28,121 nucleotides of DNA, from positions 1 to 28,121 of the forward strand of contig JAANSK020047798.1 of assembly GCA_011763485.2 (NCBI GenBank), given 5' to 3'. Origin of the DNA: Isoetes engelmannii. Lineage: Eukaryota; Streptophyta; Lycopodiopsida; Isoetales; Isoetaceae. The position numbers were made by a program, and so were the translations under genes. The notes beneath the pieces are model-generated. The model had not been told where the DNA came from and searched no databases. It worked only from the letters and a program-made list of their open reading frames with translations. Below, one piece after another: positions 9,550 to 20,354 of this stretch; position 1 is the stretch's first letter; every line of letters begins with the position of its first letter.

Positions 9550-12200
9550 GACTTATCTTTGCAAATCATCCATTATCTTTTAAACTTGATTTGGAGTTGT
9601 AACACAATGGAATATCCAATAAGTAGGCATCACTTCTTGATAGATCTTTTAGACGAATTCAAACTAGTTATGGTGCCCGACGTTGCCAGGCTTTACTAAC
9701 AATTTGAAGTGTTTTACTGTTGGCTAGGATAAACAATGTGCCTTGGTGCGAGCAAATGTAGAGCAACTCTTTGAGATGCATTGGTAATGATAAAAAATCG
9801 TTGTGCCAAAAATTATGAAGTTGACCTTAGATATACTATAGATATGTGATACTACTTTGTGTAGTTTTATTACAATAGATTTATGACAAGGCGTTCTCGG
9901 GCTTTAGCAACCTATTGGAATTTTTACTACAATATGAAAGCAACAATAGTTGTGTATGCCTATCTTTGGTTTAGAGGGAGGTGGCGGCATTCATCACTGA
10001 CTATGATTTTATTTTGAATGAGTAGGTGTGGATGGTTGTGGACAAATTAAGTATGGCAAAAGCAGACATGTTGTGCCCTATTTGGAAAATCTAAAAGGGG
10101 ATTGGCATATGAATGAAAGATGTATCTCACAATTTTGAACACCTGCCATTGTGAAATTTGGAAGGTCTAATATGTGGTTATAGTGGTGTTTGGACGTATA
10201 TATTATATGTCTACAATGGTAATTGTTATTGATTAGGAACAGTGAAGAAAAAGACCATCCTTACCTTCATGGGCTACATGTGCATAGGCCCCGAATCATA
10301 CGTTCGACCAAACTACATGGTGGATGATGATGATGATTATGCATATCCTAGTAGGCCAAGCATGGGGAATATGGCAATTCCAAAACCCACAAACCTGCAT
10401 ATAGAGACTTGAAATGTTTATGATATTTGTGAATCAAGAATCAAATGGTTCTTGAATAATGAAGTAGAATCTATTTAATTGTTTGGATTTACGATGGAAG
10501 CACGAAATCATGTTGACCAAAGTTTGTGCATTATGATTATATAATGGAAGATGTTGAGCAACAGTAAACATGTGTAACATGTAGCCAAGAGAGGTGAAAT
10601 GATTAGACAATGTAATGCATTTGTGTGTCTTAAGTGTCTTCCATCTATATCGGGGAGTGCTTGGCAAACGATGTTGAATTTGACAACACTATAGTGGGTG
10701 TAATAAATCGTCTTTTATATTGGGAAGGGAGTTAATCATACATGCCAATTCCAGTGCTACAACACAGAAAATATCTTATGATTATGAATAGTAAATGTTT
10801 GTCATGCTTGTTCATGTGCTTAGGGAGACAAATGATATTCATACAACAATTATTCAAACTTGATGCTATTGCACAATAGGTGAAGTTGTGGTACAGTTGT
10901 GCCAAGTTTACATTGCCCAAAAGTTAGAAGTTCTACGTATATGAAATGGCATATGTTACTTGTTGAACTTACAATCATTATTTACAACTAAAATGAATTA
11001 AGCTGTTTGAAAGAAACCGATCCAACATTTATTTTAAATGGCTAATTAATGTGCAACATCTTGGCTGCCAATCAACATTTTCTAATGCCTTTTGTGCAGG
11101 CGAAAATAATGGCTTCTTTTTTGTGTGAAGGATGTGGGAAGGACTTTAATAGTTTATTTCAAGGTATGATGATGGGAGGGTTCAACAAAGATTGCAATGA
11201 AGCTTTAAATTTGCAAACATATTCACATGTTTTTGTGCATCAAAAGAAATATAATCATTTCAATGTCTTGTAAGATGAATCCCCAAGGCTCCAGATGTAT
11301 GGCAAGCAGACTCTACAACATATTACATGATAATTGTAATATCCATAAAAGCTTTTAACTTATACCACTGCAAATGTGTGATCTTCCGAGTTGTTGGAAA
11401 AATTGGCACAAACCTGAGGTTGTAATAAAAAAGTACATGGAGTATTCCATTCGATTTAACTACATCTCGCCGAACATCCAGAAGTACACATTGTTGAGAC
11501 TTCATATCCTTCTTGATTTCTGCAACCAGCAAGAAAAAAAACTCATTCTAGGCAATGACATGATAGTGCTTCAAGCAGAAATTAGGAGGATGCTATCTCA
11601 CCTAGTAAATTACTTTTGGAATTTGAAGATGTGAAGAAGGGCGCGATCATTATTAAGATTCAAACCGATAGCTGTGGAGGAAAAATAATAATTAAGGTGG
11701 CATGAAATAAGACATGTCCCACAAGGATTAAACCATTAATTCTATGATGGCTTCAAACATCGTAAGAAAGTGGTGCAATTACTCAAAGTTGTCATGCGTA
11801 ATTGGTTATCAAGGGCGCTAATGAATCGCCCCTGCCGCACCATTATAATAGTCATAGCCATTGCTAACTTCTTCCATCCCTGGCTAAGGTATGTACTCCT
11901 CGTGAATTTAGATCCTCCTGTGCTCAATTGAATATTTCCATTTCGCCACGGAGATATTGAGAGGCGTTCCGATGGATGCTTAAATATATGTCTTCAAATC
12001 ATTGGCACACATAAGCTAGCCAATGAACACAATTAATTCAGCTGGGCCACTGCCTCTTTCTTGCATTTTCTTGTATGATCATTTTGCCTGCACCAAGACT
12101 CACATATGAATCATGCATAAGATCAAGAATAGGGGCCACGTTTTTAGACGCGCAGATTAGGCCCTTCTTCATGGACAATGGGGCGCGCAGGCACTGTTGT
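9550..12200. other. AT-rich intergenic DNA, no recognised gene
   Basis: Only short open frames without family resemblance occur (for example 11049-11273 and 11374-11634 on the plus strand). A short (GAT)n run lies near 10322. Codon use and start context give no support for a gene. Old transposon sequence too decayed to name is likely. Confidence 0.4.
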
Positions 12201-12217
12201 GGTCCTCGCACCTTCAC

Positions 12218-12664
12218 CTACCGTCGGTGGTGTGCCAGCTTGACCTGTGTCAGAGCCTCGGCGTCCCAGAGCTTGCTAAAAAAAGGGTGTCCAAGTAAGT
12301 TTTCAATTCCTAGACCCGTCCACATCTGTGTGCCTGGACATGCCACTGGGACAGCCTTCCAGCAGGCTTTAAGACGCTGCGGGCCCATCACGACTGCTAA
12401 GGCCAGCTTAGGTAATTGGTCATCCTCCATGCGAACTACCTTCTAAAAGTACAGGAGGTGGCGACACATGTCTGCTCTCTGAAGCGGGAGGAAACCTGTT
12501 TCCTGGAGCACTACCTCATACGACACTGTGGACTTCACCCCGAGTGTGCGTGCCAAAAAAGCCTTTTGTACTCGTTCAGGGTTATCCCAGGTGGTGGCGG
12601 ATATGACCAAGCCCCAAACTTCCACCCGTACAAGAGAACTGGCTCGGCCAAAGCTCTGAACTGG
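12218..12664 (-). pseudogene. LINE reverse-transcriptase C-terminal fragment, frameshifted
   Basis: On the minus strand the order LFRALAEPVLLYG, then EVWGLVISATTWDNPERVQ, KAFLARTLGVKS, EVVLQETGFLPL and finally LPKLALAVVMG matches the region after the RT active site of LINE proteins (YG-EVWG, W-x-x-x-ERVQ-x-x-FL, LGVK, ETG-x-x-P). The pieces fall in different frames, with breaks near 12625 and 12435, so the copy is dead. Its base composition is richer in GC than the DNA around it. It may once have joined the LINE block at 14.1-16.3 kb, which has the same orientation and lacks this end. Confidence 0.75.
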
Positions 12665-13124
12665 CGTGACTGATGATCCCAGGCGTATTGCATGAGGTCA
12701 TCCAATTAAGCATTTAGGTGCAAAGTGAGGCATACTGGAATCTTGGCACTGCATAACATCCAATCAGGCATTTTATCGTTTTACTTAATAATTTCTAACT
12801 AAATGAGATTACTTACTCAATTTGAAGGCACTCATGATGAAACTTGCTTCCTTCTTTTTGGATTGATCCCTAGATGCCATTCAATTGAAAAAGAGTTTTG
12901 CTTCAAGCTGTAAGAAATGACAACTAAAATAATAATTGGCATAAAAAAATACCTAGATAAAAGTCTCCAAAAGATCCATAGTACTGTCGCTATCTAAAAC
13001 CATAGTGATGGCTCTGAACTACCAAACGCCTAACAACCACCGCAAAATTTGGACCACAGTTGAAAACTCAACAACAAAAATAAAACATGTATTGTCTTTT
13101 TGAAGATTATAAAAAAAACTACAC
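12665..13124. other. Intergenic DNA, no gene seen
   Basis: No frame or repeat was recognised. Confidence 0.4.
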
Positions 13125-13352
13125 GTAGTTATATGGAGGTGTAGTTTTTCACTGATATGCTGTAGTTTTTCTTAAGAAGATATAGGCTTTTTTTTTTTTT
13201 TTTTTTTTCAAATGTGTGGTTTCTTAAGGAGGTGTAATTTTTTTTATAAGGATGTGTTGTTTTCTACAGAGGTATGGTTTTTTGAGGTGGTATTTTAAGG
13301 TGTGGTTTTTTACGGTGATGTTTTGCTGAGATGTGATTTTTTATGGTTTTCT
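13125..13352 (+). repeat. T-rich degenerate minisatellite
   Basis: Units of about 18-28 bases built on GGTGTGGTTTTTT recur with variation (GGTGTAGTTTTT, TGTGTGGTTTCTT, GGTATGGTTTTTT, GGTGTGGTTTTTT, GATGTGATTTTTT). A 22-base T run interrupts the array near 13188. Confidence 0.75.
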
Positions 13353-13570
13353 AAGGATCCATATATGACCAAGTTGTTCACACGCCCTATTTTCGTCCAT
13401 ATCAAAGCCTGCATATGAATTAACACTTGATTCTTTATTTCGCCATGGGGCAAAAATGAAACTTTTACAGGTATCATCCATAGGCAACTGCAGATTTAGG
13501 AATTGTAACTGCAGAGAATGACACACACTTGAAAAGCATGACCGCTTATGTTATACATTAATTTTGCTAT

Positions 13571-13868
13571 AAGCAAGTGTTGAATTCGGGTCTACTCACA
13601 AGACAACATACAATGATTGATGAAGCAATGTGGATCATTTGGTTGTGCAATCTCATACGCCAGTTTAGAGTTTGATAAGCTGCATGTACGAAGTGTCATT
13701 TTATGGGCTACAATCATTGTAGGATATGCATGGCAACATGGTGATGGTGGCAAAGCCCTCAAACTTTTTGAGCAAATGCTGGATGATGGCTTCCATCCAC
13801 ATAATCATACATATACAGACATCTTGAATGCTTGTGTTGGTTCAAGATCTCGAGATTACATGCTAAAG
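13571..13868 (+). pseudogene. PPR (PLS-class) gene fragment
   Basis: KQVLNSGLLTRQHTMID in one frame continues after a frameshift near 13620 as QCGSFG..A, then FDKLHVRSVILWATIIVGYA and HGDGGKALKLFEQMLDDG. This is one P-L-S unit of a plant PPR protein, with the typical CGS, S-x-W and G-x-x-x-x-ALKLFEQM positions. It resembles the intact PPR gene at 20.4-22.8 kb in organisation but is clearly diverged from it. No start, no further repeats and a frameshift mark it as a relic. Confidence 0.78.
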
Positions 13869-14089
13869 GTGAGCTAGATATTTTTTCGGAAATGCACCCG
13901 CAAATACACTCATTGTCACGTGTGCTCCATGATTAAGTGCAATTAAGTAAGAACTCCACCTAAAGTGCAAAAAACCATTAGAATGAAATTAACTACAAAT
14001 CATCAGCCACTTACCATTAGCCAAATCCCCTGAAAATTCTAATGGACGTGGCTACTGACCTGGCAGACTGACATGGCTGCTTCTTTAGC

Positions 14090-16274
14090 ATCTGCTCTTT
14101 GCCACTCGATAGAAAAATTTCGAATTACTGTTATCCATACTTGAGGTATTTCAGTTTGCATCTAATAGTTGCACCCTTTCCATCAATCTCTTCTATGGTT
14201 TTAATTTCCATTTCTAGATTGCCTTCTAAAAGATGAAGATCAAGATTGAGAGGGTCATCCTGTAGCCTTAATCTAACCTCCTTCATTTCCTGGAGAAAGC
14301 CATCCTTTTCAGCATTTTTACATTCATTCTGATTTTTAGACCACGTTTTAATCCAAGACTTAGACTCTTTAATCTTAGAATAGAAAGATTTCATGGAGTT
14401 TGCAGATCGAACTCTCGGGAGAGAATTGTCGAAGGAGATGAAATCCTTAGAAAGAGTCAAGGATAGAGCAATTTAGCTTGAAAGAAATCTTTTCAAATCT
14501 CTTAATGGATAGAATATGCTTAGTGGAAATGAATTGAGGTTGATGATCTGAGATTGAGGTTCCTTCATCACTATAAAGATAGCAATTTTTCCAGATGAAT
14601 TGGAAAGATTGTTGACATAGAATCCATCTAGAGCACAATAGACTCTCTGGTTACCATCCTGTTTATTTGTCCAAGTATATTTTGGGGTGGAGGAAGGGAT
14701 ATGGTGGAGAAGATGAATGTCTAATAAATTATCCCAATGTGTTCTCTCATTAACGGACATATTAAGAGTCTTATCAATCTTTAGATCCCAGTTAAGAGTA
14801 TTGTTGATGTCACCTGCAAGAATCGTAGTTTCACAAGTTTGGAAAGTAATCCAATTGTTAACAAGCTGCCAAGTATTTTCTCTGATTCTAATGTCTGTAG
14901 AAGCATAAATACCTATTATCGCAAAAATTAAGTCGGATTTTGAAAAACAACAGCTTGCCATCTCGTGCAGGGACTATTATAAACTAGGTAGTGATGAATG
15001 TTTTTCCAGATAATGCATAATCCACTAGAGGTGCCAGTTGCCTCTATCCAGATAGAAGATAATCCAAGACCAATCTAATCAGTTAAATTAGAGCATCCAA
15101 AGTTTGGGAGCATAATGCTGAAGAAGGATAATGTCTGTGCTCTAGCTCTTGATTTGTGACGAGGCTCGTCTTCTTTTAAGAGGGGCTTTAATTCCTTTAA
15201 GGTTTCAAGAAAGGATTTTCATGAGGGCATGAGAAACGAAGAGCAGAAGATATTTAGCTATGACTCCTTGGAACTCTCTTAGAGTTGTGTCTGGCGTGCC
15301 TTTATTGAGGACTGCATTTTTTTTCTTGCCTTTTTTCTTTTTATTGGCTTTAGAACTATTTTGTAAAACCTTAGAGGGAGAAGCAGAGGTGGGGTTGATG
15401 ATGGAAGTATCATCTTCCTATAGTTTGGAAGTCGGGTCAAGCAGAATAACATCAGAGTTTTCAATATTATCTTTATCAGACTCTATATCAGAGTCAATAG
15501 TACGAGGACAGGACCAAAACCTAGAAGTGCAACAATTATCTAGCAGGAGACCATCATTGGGGATATAAGCAGACTTATCAAAAGAGGCAAAATTATTAGC
15601 AGCCTCATAAATTATATTATCTCTATTATGAATATGAATAGCATATAGAGAGGAAGGATCTTGCCTAGTTTTTGTTGCAATATCTGAGCTGCCAGTGTTT
15701 TTGTCCATTGTAGGATCCTTTCCCAACTCCATGTCCATCGAGAGTGGCACAATCTTAGTATCCAACAGATCAATCTGATTCTAGTTCTCGGGGTCAATGT
15801 GTTTCTTGTTGGTGAAAAACTCTTGAAAATCTATACTCAGTAGGATATTATTACATTCCTTAGAAAAACCTTTAAAACTGGATCTTGCCAAATTGTCTTC
15901 TGTGTTTCTTCCAACTATAAGAAAGTCTGCTAAATCGTTTCCGTTGTCTGCAATACTGTCGACACTTTGTGGCATTACTACTAATCCAGTCAACTGCCTT
16001 GCAACATTTGGAGAAATACCAGTAGTTTGAGCATTAGGAGCTGAAATGGATGGAATGTTTGAGAGGTCAATAAGATCAACAGATGTAACAGAGAGAGTGG
16101 TTGGAGGAGATAGATTGATAGCAGGAGTATCACAGAGAGAGTTAGAGAGAGGAGAATATAAAGCTCCAAAGTATCTGCATAAAAATCGCCATCTATGTTA
16201 GTTAGCACTTTGCAATTGTTTGAACATTTGATAATCTGATACTCGTTGTCATTTCTGTGTTCAGCTTGTACCAT
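14090..16274 (-). mobile_element. LINE fragment: decayed ORF1 region, AP endonuclease and linker, RT missing
   Basis: Reading the minus strand, an acidic, stop-interrupted ORF1-like region (about 16274-15280) comes first. The endonuclease domain follows, with GTSSGLCIIWKN near 15020, IGIYASTDIRIRENTWQ, the hallmark ILAGDINNTLN and YTWTN..DGNQRVYCALDG (14961-14473). A helical linker at 14460-14131 ends IRCKLKYLKYG and continues, frameshifted, as NSNSKFFYRVAKSR, the usual lead-in to the reverse transcriptase. The RT itself is absent. Several frame breaks show the copy is dead. ORF1 is assigned mainly from its position; the endonuclease motifs are clear. Confidence 0.8.
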
Positions 16275-16517
16275 TGGTGCTAATTTCCTTTCACTATTTT
16301 AGCCAAGATTGCTTTCAAAATTTTGACTGGTAGACCCAGCTTGCCCATTTCCTTGTAGTAACCAACAATATATGTCAAGCAATAATCTTTTCTGTTAAAT
16401 AAGCTACTACTTGTCCCGTAGAATGTGTTCCTCGAATCGAGAAATCAAACTATGATAATAAAGCTTATTGTTGCACCTTTTGTAGCATGCTTTGCTGAAA
16501 GTGCCTCCACCCGCTTT

Positions 16518-17004
16518 GTGGCACATTAACTATTTGCATCTGTGACACCTCTCACATCTGGTATCAAATGCTCTAGTATCCTTATAAAGAGTTAGCCAAT
16601 AGTATCTCCACTGAACAATCTTTCTAGATTGTAAAATTTTCCTGATAGGCCCAATGTAAACCAATCCCCGTATATGAAATGACCTTTTTTTTGTTGAAGG
16701 ACGTCAGACTTTATTGAATCAAAGAATTCAGTACAAGTATAAATGCAAAGATAGGAATAAAATCTCAGCAGATAAGCAGAGACCCGCTGAGTGAAGCAAC
16801 CTGCCTAAGTATATGAAATGACTTGAGACTCAAAATAGAAAGGAATGTAATATTATTGTGGCATATTAACTGTTTATATCTCTAACACTTCTCACATCTG
16901 GTGTCAAACTCTCATGTATTCTTGTATCCTTATAAAGTGTTAGCCAACCCTTAGCCAATTGTATCCCCGATGAACAGTCTTTCTAGATTGCAAAATTTTC
17001 CTGA
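16518..17004 (+). repeat. ~130-bp diverged direct repeat with a PBS-like site
   Basis: 16518-16645 and 16858-17004 share GTGGCAYATTAACT, CTCACATCTGGTRTCAAA, ATCCTTATAAAG.GTTAGCCAA and TTTCTAGATTG.AAAATTTTCCTGA in order. TGGTATCAAATGC at 16559-16571 is close to the initiator-Met tRNA primer-binding site used by many plant LTR retrotransposons (TGGTATCAGAGC). The duplication may come from LTR ends, but boundaries and coding parts are missing. Confidence 0.65.
16670..16822 (-). mobile_element. ~125-bp poly(A)-tailed retro-insertion with 14-bp target-site duplication
   Basis: GTATATGAAATGAC flanks the insertion at 16670-16683 and 16809-16822. Read on the minus strand, the insert ends with an AATAAA signal, GACGTCCTTCAAC and an 8-base A tail. 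It is therefore a target-primed retro-insertion, either a truncated LINE of a family different from the one at 1-357 or a reverse-transcribed RNA end. It lies between the two copies of the 130-bp direct repeat. Confidence 0.85.
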
Positions 17005-17010
17005 CAATTA

Positions 17011-17150
17011 TGTGTAATTCCCCTCCCAAAATACAACATTGTCAAGGTACTCCGGTCTGGCTCGAACCACTTTTGATGGCCATATGTTCGAGCGACGGAC
17101 ATGAAGGTGTCAAAAGGACATGAAGGTGGCATCTGCCCATTCCTTCTTTA
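17011..17150. mobile_element. LTR-like remnant related to the LTR at the right edge
   Basis: ACCACTTTTGATGGCC, followed by GTTCGAGCGACGGACATGAAGGTG and CCATTCCTTC, parallels ACCACTTGTGATGGCC, GTCTGAGTGAAGGACAAGGAGGTG and CCATTCTTTC at 27764-27832. Both stretches follow a TGTG start. The similarity is plain but diverged. No PBS or coding part adjoins this copy. Confidence 0.55.
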
Positions 17151-17813
17151 GCATGACGCCAAATGGGCTCCTTTGTATCAGACTAAATTTAATAGGAAAA
17201 GAGGATCTTAAACTAGGATCATCTCGTTGAATTTAGCAAGATTTAAAGAGGATGTTAAACTAGGAGCATCTCATACAAGGCTTCTAGATCACTACCCTTT
17301 TTTTTTTTAATACAAGAGATACTCAAGTTGCTACCATATGTTGCAAGTTGATGGTGAAGACGTTTCTACAATCTTATATTGAGACTATGAACCACCCCCA
17401 CTGTACTGCCCGTTTAATCACCAATTTATCATTGCTGCTAGGTGAAACCAACACCAAAACTAGCAACAGTTACCCAAAAACAACGTAACATCAAATTTCA
17501 AGTCTAACTTATACGAACGTAATCTAATTTCATTACAAATTAAGGCATTTTTGTACTTCTCCTTTGTCAAAACGAGTGAAACTATCAATTGATAGTTTGT
17601 GTCTAATTTCTTTGAATCCCCGACAATTTACAATGCAAGTATACTTTCTTGTAATGCCTGAAGGACCCATAGGAGCCAACAACCATCCAAAATTAGGCCA
17701 AATCAATAGACACTATCTCCAACCTTTGAGTAATGATGAAACCTGCACTCTTAAGTTTAAGATATCATGTTGCTCCATGCAAATCTTAACAAAGACAATG
17801 CTAGTGTCACCAA
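17151..17813. other. Downstream flank of the minus-strand protease gene
   Basis: Contains an 11-base T run near 17298. No gene was recognised. The plus-strand open frame at 17564-17965 is partly antisense to the last exon of the protease gene and resembles nothing. Confidence 0.4.
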
Positions 17814-20048
17814 CTATAGATGTACTAGGACTGCAAGAGTCTTGTGATAGGATATGCAAATTCCCAATCCACAAGATGCACTATCCCATTGCTGAGGCAC
17901 TTGAGTCTGGCCACATTTGGTCATATCTTCACCCAACACCCTTAGAAACCAGGGACTCAACCTGACAAAGTAAACAACAATGTTATTATATTGTGCAATA
18001 TATATGCAAGCAAGAATAGTGACTACCTTCTAAGGTGTAGTTCAAATCCTTGTGAAAGTTGGCAGGCTGTGGAGTCAAGTGTCCAACCAGTGCTGCCTGG
18101 ACGAATGCCAAGTTGGTGCCGCAGTTCTGGATCAATGACGTAGACAACCAAGAACCAATGGCTACTGCTCAAAGCAAAAGAATGTCAATGAAGGGATGAT
18201 GCTGAGCTAAAGCAAAAACCAAAATGTACGTACTGAGAAGAGAGCCAGATGAGGGCAGCATGGAGGTGCCAATGGACCACAACTTGGTCGATGCAGCGGC
18301 GAGGCGAACCCTCTTCCAGTCTCAATTCGTTATTTTCTACAATTTCCACATCCTCTACTGACCTTTGCCTCCTAGATGTAGGTTCTCCAACGTCCAGATC
18401 AGCCTCCCTCTCCCTCCTCCGTTTCTGCTGAAACTCTCGAAGCCTCAGCACAGCGCGGCTAGTCTCGGACTCGCCCCAAGGCTGACCGGCTGCGCGTTGT
18501 CTCATCTGAGCACTCATAAGTATCTGAGAAAGCTCAACATCCTCTGATCCTTGAGTAGCCCTGCCATGGGGATCCAGGGGAGCCCTCTGATGGAGCCTCA
18601 CTCTGGTGGCCTCGAGCCGGACGGGCCGAGCGGTCATCCTGCGCTGCCGCATTGCCTCGAGCTCGTCGCGCATCCATGCATCGATCCCCTGTGGGTAGTG
18701 AACGAGCTGCTCCTCCATGCTCATGGAAGCAGCCGCTGCCATGGCTATGGCCGCCACCCTGGCGTGGTCCCTGTGCCTACATTGTGTCTCCGCCAACCTT
18801 GCCAGGTAGGCAGGGTTGCCCCTCCTCTCAGCATACCTGCTCCTGTCCCTTCTGATCTGTCCAGCTGTCCGCTGCGAGCCCTGCCCCGCTGGCCTTCCAC
18901 GTGGCCGGTGCGGAAACTCTAACCCCTCCCCCTCGTGGTGGTCCCTGTGGTGCCTATATGCTGATGGTTGTGTCAACCCCAAGTGTGTTGCTAGCTGCCT
19001 CTCACTGTGCCCACATCCTTCTGCACAACACCACCAATATTGCCTACTCCTATACCGCCCTCCTTCGCACAACTCTATCACTCTCGTCTCTATGCGCCAA
19101 TAGCCCACCATCTCTCTGCCCATTGCTAGCTCATCTTAATTAGCCTGCTTTTTTGCACTTTACATTCATAAACTGAGAAGAGAAATGTCATGGAAATTGA
19201 ACTTACGATCGTATAATAGCTCCCAGAGACAGGCTCCCCTCTGACAATAGACCCTCGATCCCAGATACACCATCATCAGACTGTGATGTGTTTGATGACT
19301 CCATCATCACTGTATAAAAAAATAACTAGTTATGTAATATATTGGATGGAACATTGACCATAACCTAACCCTAACTAGAGTTAGTAGTTTATAATATAGG
19401 TCTAACAACCTTCAAATACATGGGTAATCTAGCTATTTTACATATGCCATTCAACATATCATTCCAGAAGTACTTTATGAATTGAGTAAAAATAAAAATA
19501 GAAATAGAAATATATGATATTGTGAAAAAATGACTGTTTTAATGACTTAAAAAAAGATATTGACATTTACCCTCAACTTATACATTCGTATTTGTCAAAA
19601 GGAAAATGCAAATATCTATCTATATAAAAAAAGAATACAAAATTTCATTAGGCTAAACAAATTATACAGTCAACTCATATCCAATATTTTGATTAGAAAG
19701 CAAGGAAAAAATGAAAGCTTATAGACCACCTACCTTGTGAAGAGTATTGAGGAAATACAGCCGCTATACGAGCATCTACAAGTATCAACAAAACAGTGTT
19801 ACATACATAAATCAGCCCTTCGAAGATTTTCTTCACACAACGTGCAAAAACATGGAACAAATCTGCAAATCAAACGAATGCAGGAAATGTGGAACTCTGC
19901 AACTCTGCATCCAGATTTCTAAATGAGACTTATCCTAGAATAAAACCTTGACGGAATGTATCAGAGGCACTCAAGCATACAGGAATACAGGCATCATCAA
20001 GATCGACCCATTGATTGTATAACAAGGAAAATAAACCCTGACATTGGC
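17814..20048 (-). CDS. Ulp1/SENP-like C48 cysteine protease with basic AT-hook-like region, multi-exon, 5' end unresolved
   Basis: Model, minus strand: 20048-19947, 19862-19734, 19309-19207, 19115-18234, 18164-18027, 17961-17814. Phases agree at every GT-AG junction and the frame stays open to TAG at 17816-17814. The last two exons give a protease core: SHWFLVVYVIDPEL (His), WTLDSTACQL (Asp), VPQQWDSASCGLGICISY (oxyanion Gln and Cys). Gln-to-Cys spacing is 6 and Asp-to-Cys 46, close to known Ulp1 proteases; His-to-Asp (28) is wider. Such enzymes cut SUMO or similar tags, but the substrate here is unknown. The N-terminal half of a normal C48 domain was not found, and little follows the Cys. 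Exon 4 (~294 residues) is GC-rich and basic, with RPRGRPAGQ (AT-hook core RGRP) and Arg/Ala-rich helical stretches. The upstream exons resemble nothing I know. Host gene and transposon-borne Ulp1 are both possible. Confidence 0.55.
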
Positions 20049-20354
20049 CTGTTCAATATGTAAAAAAAATCCAAAAACGAAATACCTTAGTTGCAGCTAT
20101 GGATCACTTTTTAGTTCTGGATCCTCTCTGGACTGTTTGGGAGCATAGAATCCGGTCGTATTCTGGCTTAGGCGCTCTGCTTCTCTGGGCGGGAATGGAA
20201 TCCGGCGCCCATTTGCGCTGCGAATAAATGGGTATTCGATGCAAATAATACTAGGTATTCGATAATATAATACCCATTTTTTTTTTCCCATGCTTCGAAT
20301 ACTGCCCATGTACTTTTCTAGCTGTGTTAGGCCAGTCATGATCTTTTGCCCGCT
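20049..20354. promoter_or_regulatory. Putative divergent promoter region between the protease and PPR genes
   Basis: This is the only space between exon 1 of the PPR gene (ATG at 20355) and the most upstream protease exon found. An AT-rich stretch around 20260-20278 (GATAATATAATACCC) could serve as TATA region for the PPR gene. GGTATTCGA occurs twice (20231-20239 and 20254-20262). A minus-strand open frame starts at 20339, and splicing out of it could supply the missing protease start. That would overlap the PPR promoter, so it is only a possibility. Confidence 0.35.

Noticed and set aside
11049-11634. Two plus-strand open frames (74 and 86 codons)
   Set aside because: No motif, no splice partners and AT-rich composition typical of surrounding non-coding DNA.
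17564-17965. Plus-strand open frame of 133 codons
   Set aside because: Partly antisense to the last protease exon; the translation resembles nothing, whereas the minus strand carries clear C48 motifs.
18551-18922. Plus-strand open frames across 18249-19143
   Set aside because: Antisense to the GC-rich exon; their length is explained by the scarcity of stop codons in GC-rich DNA.
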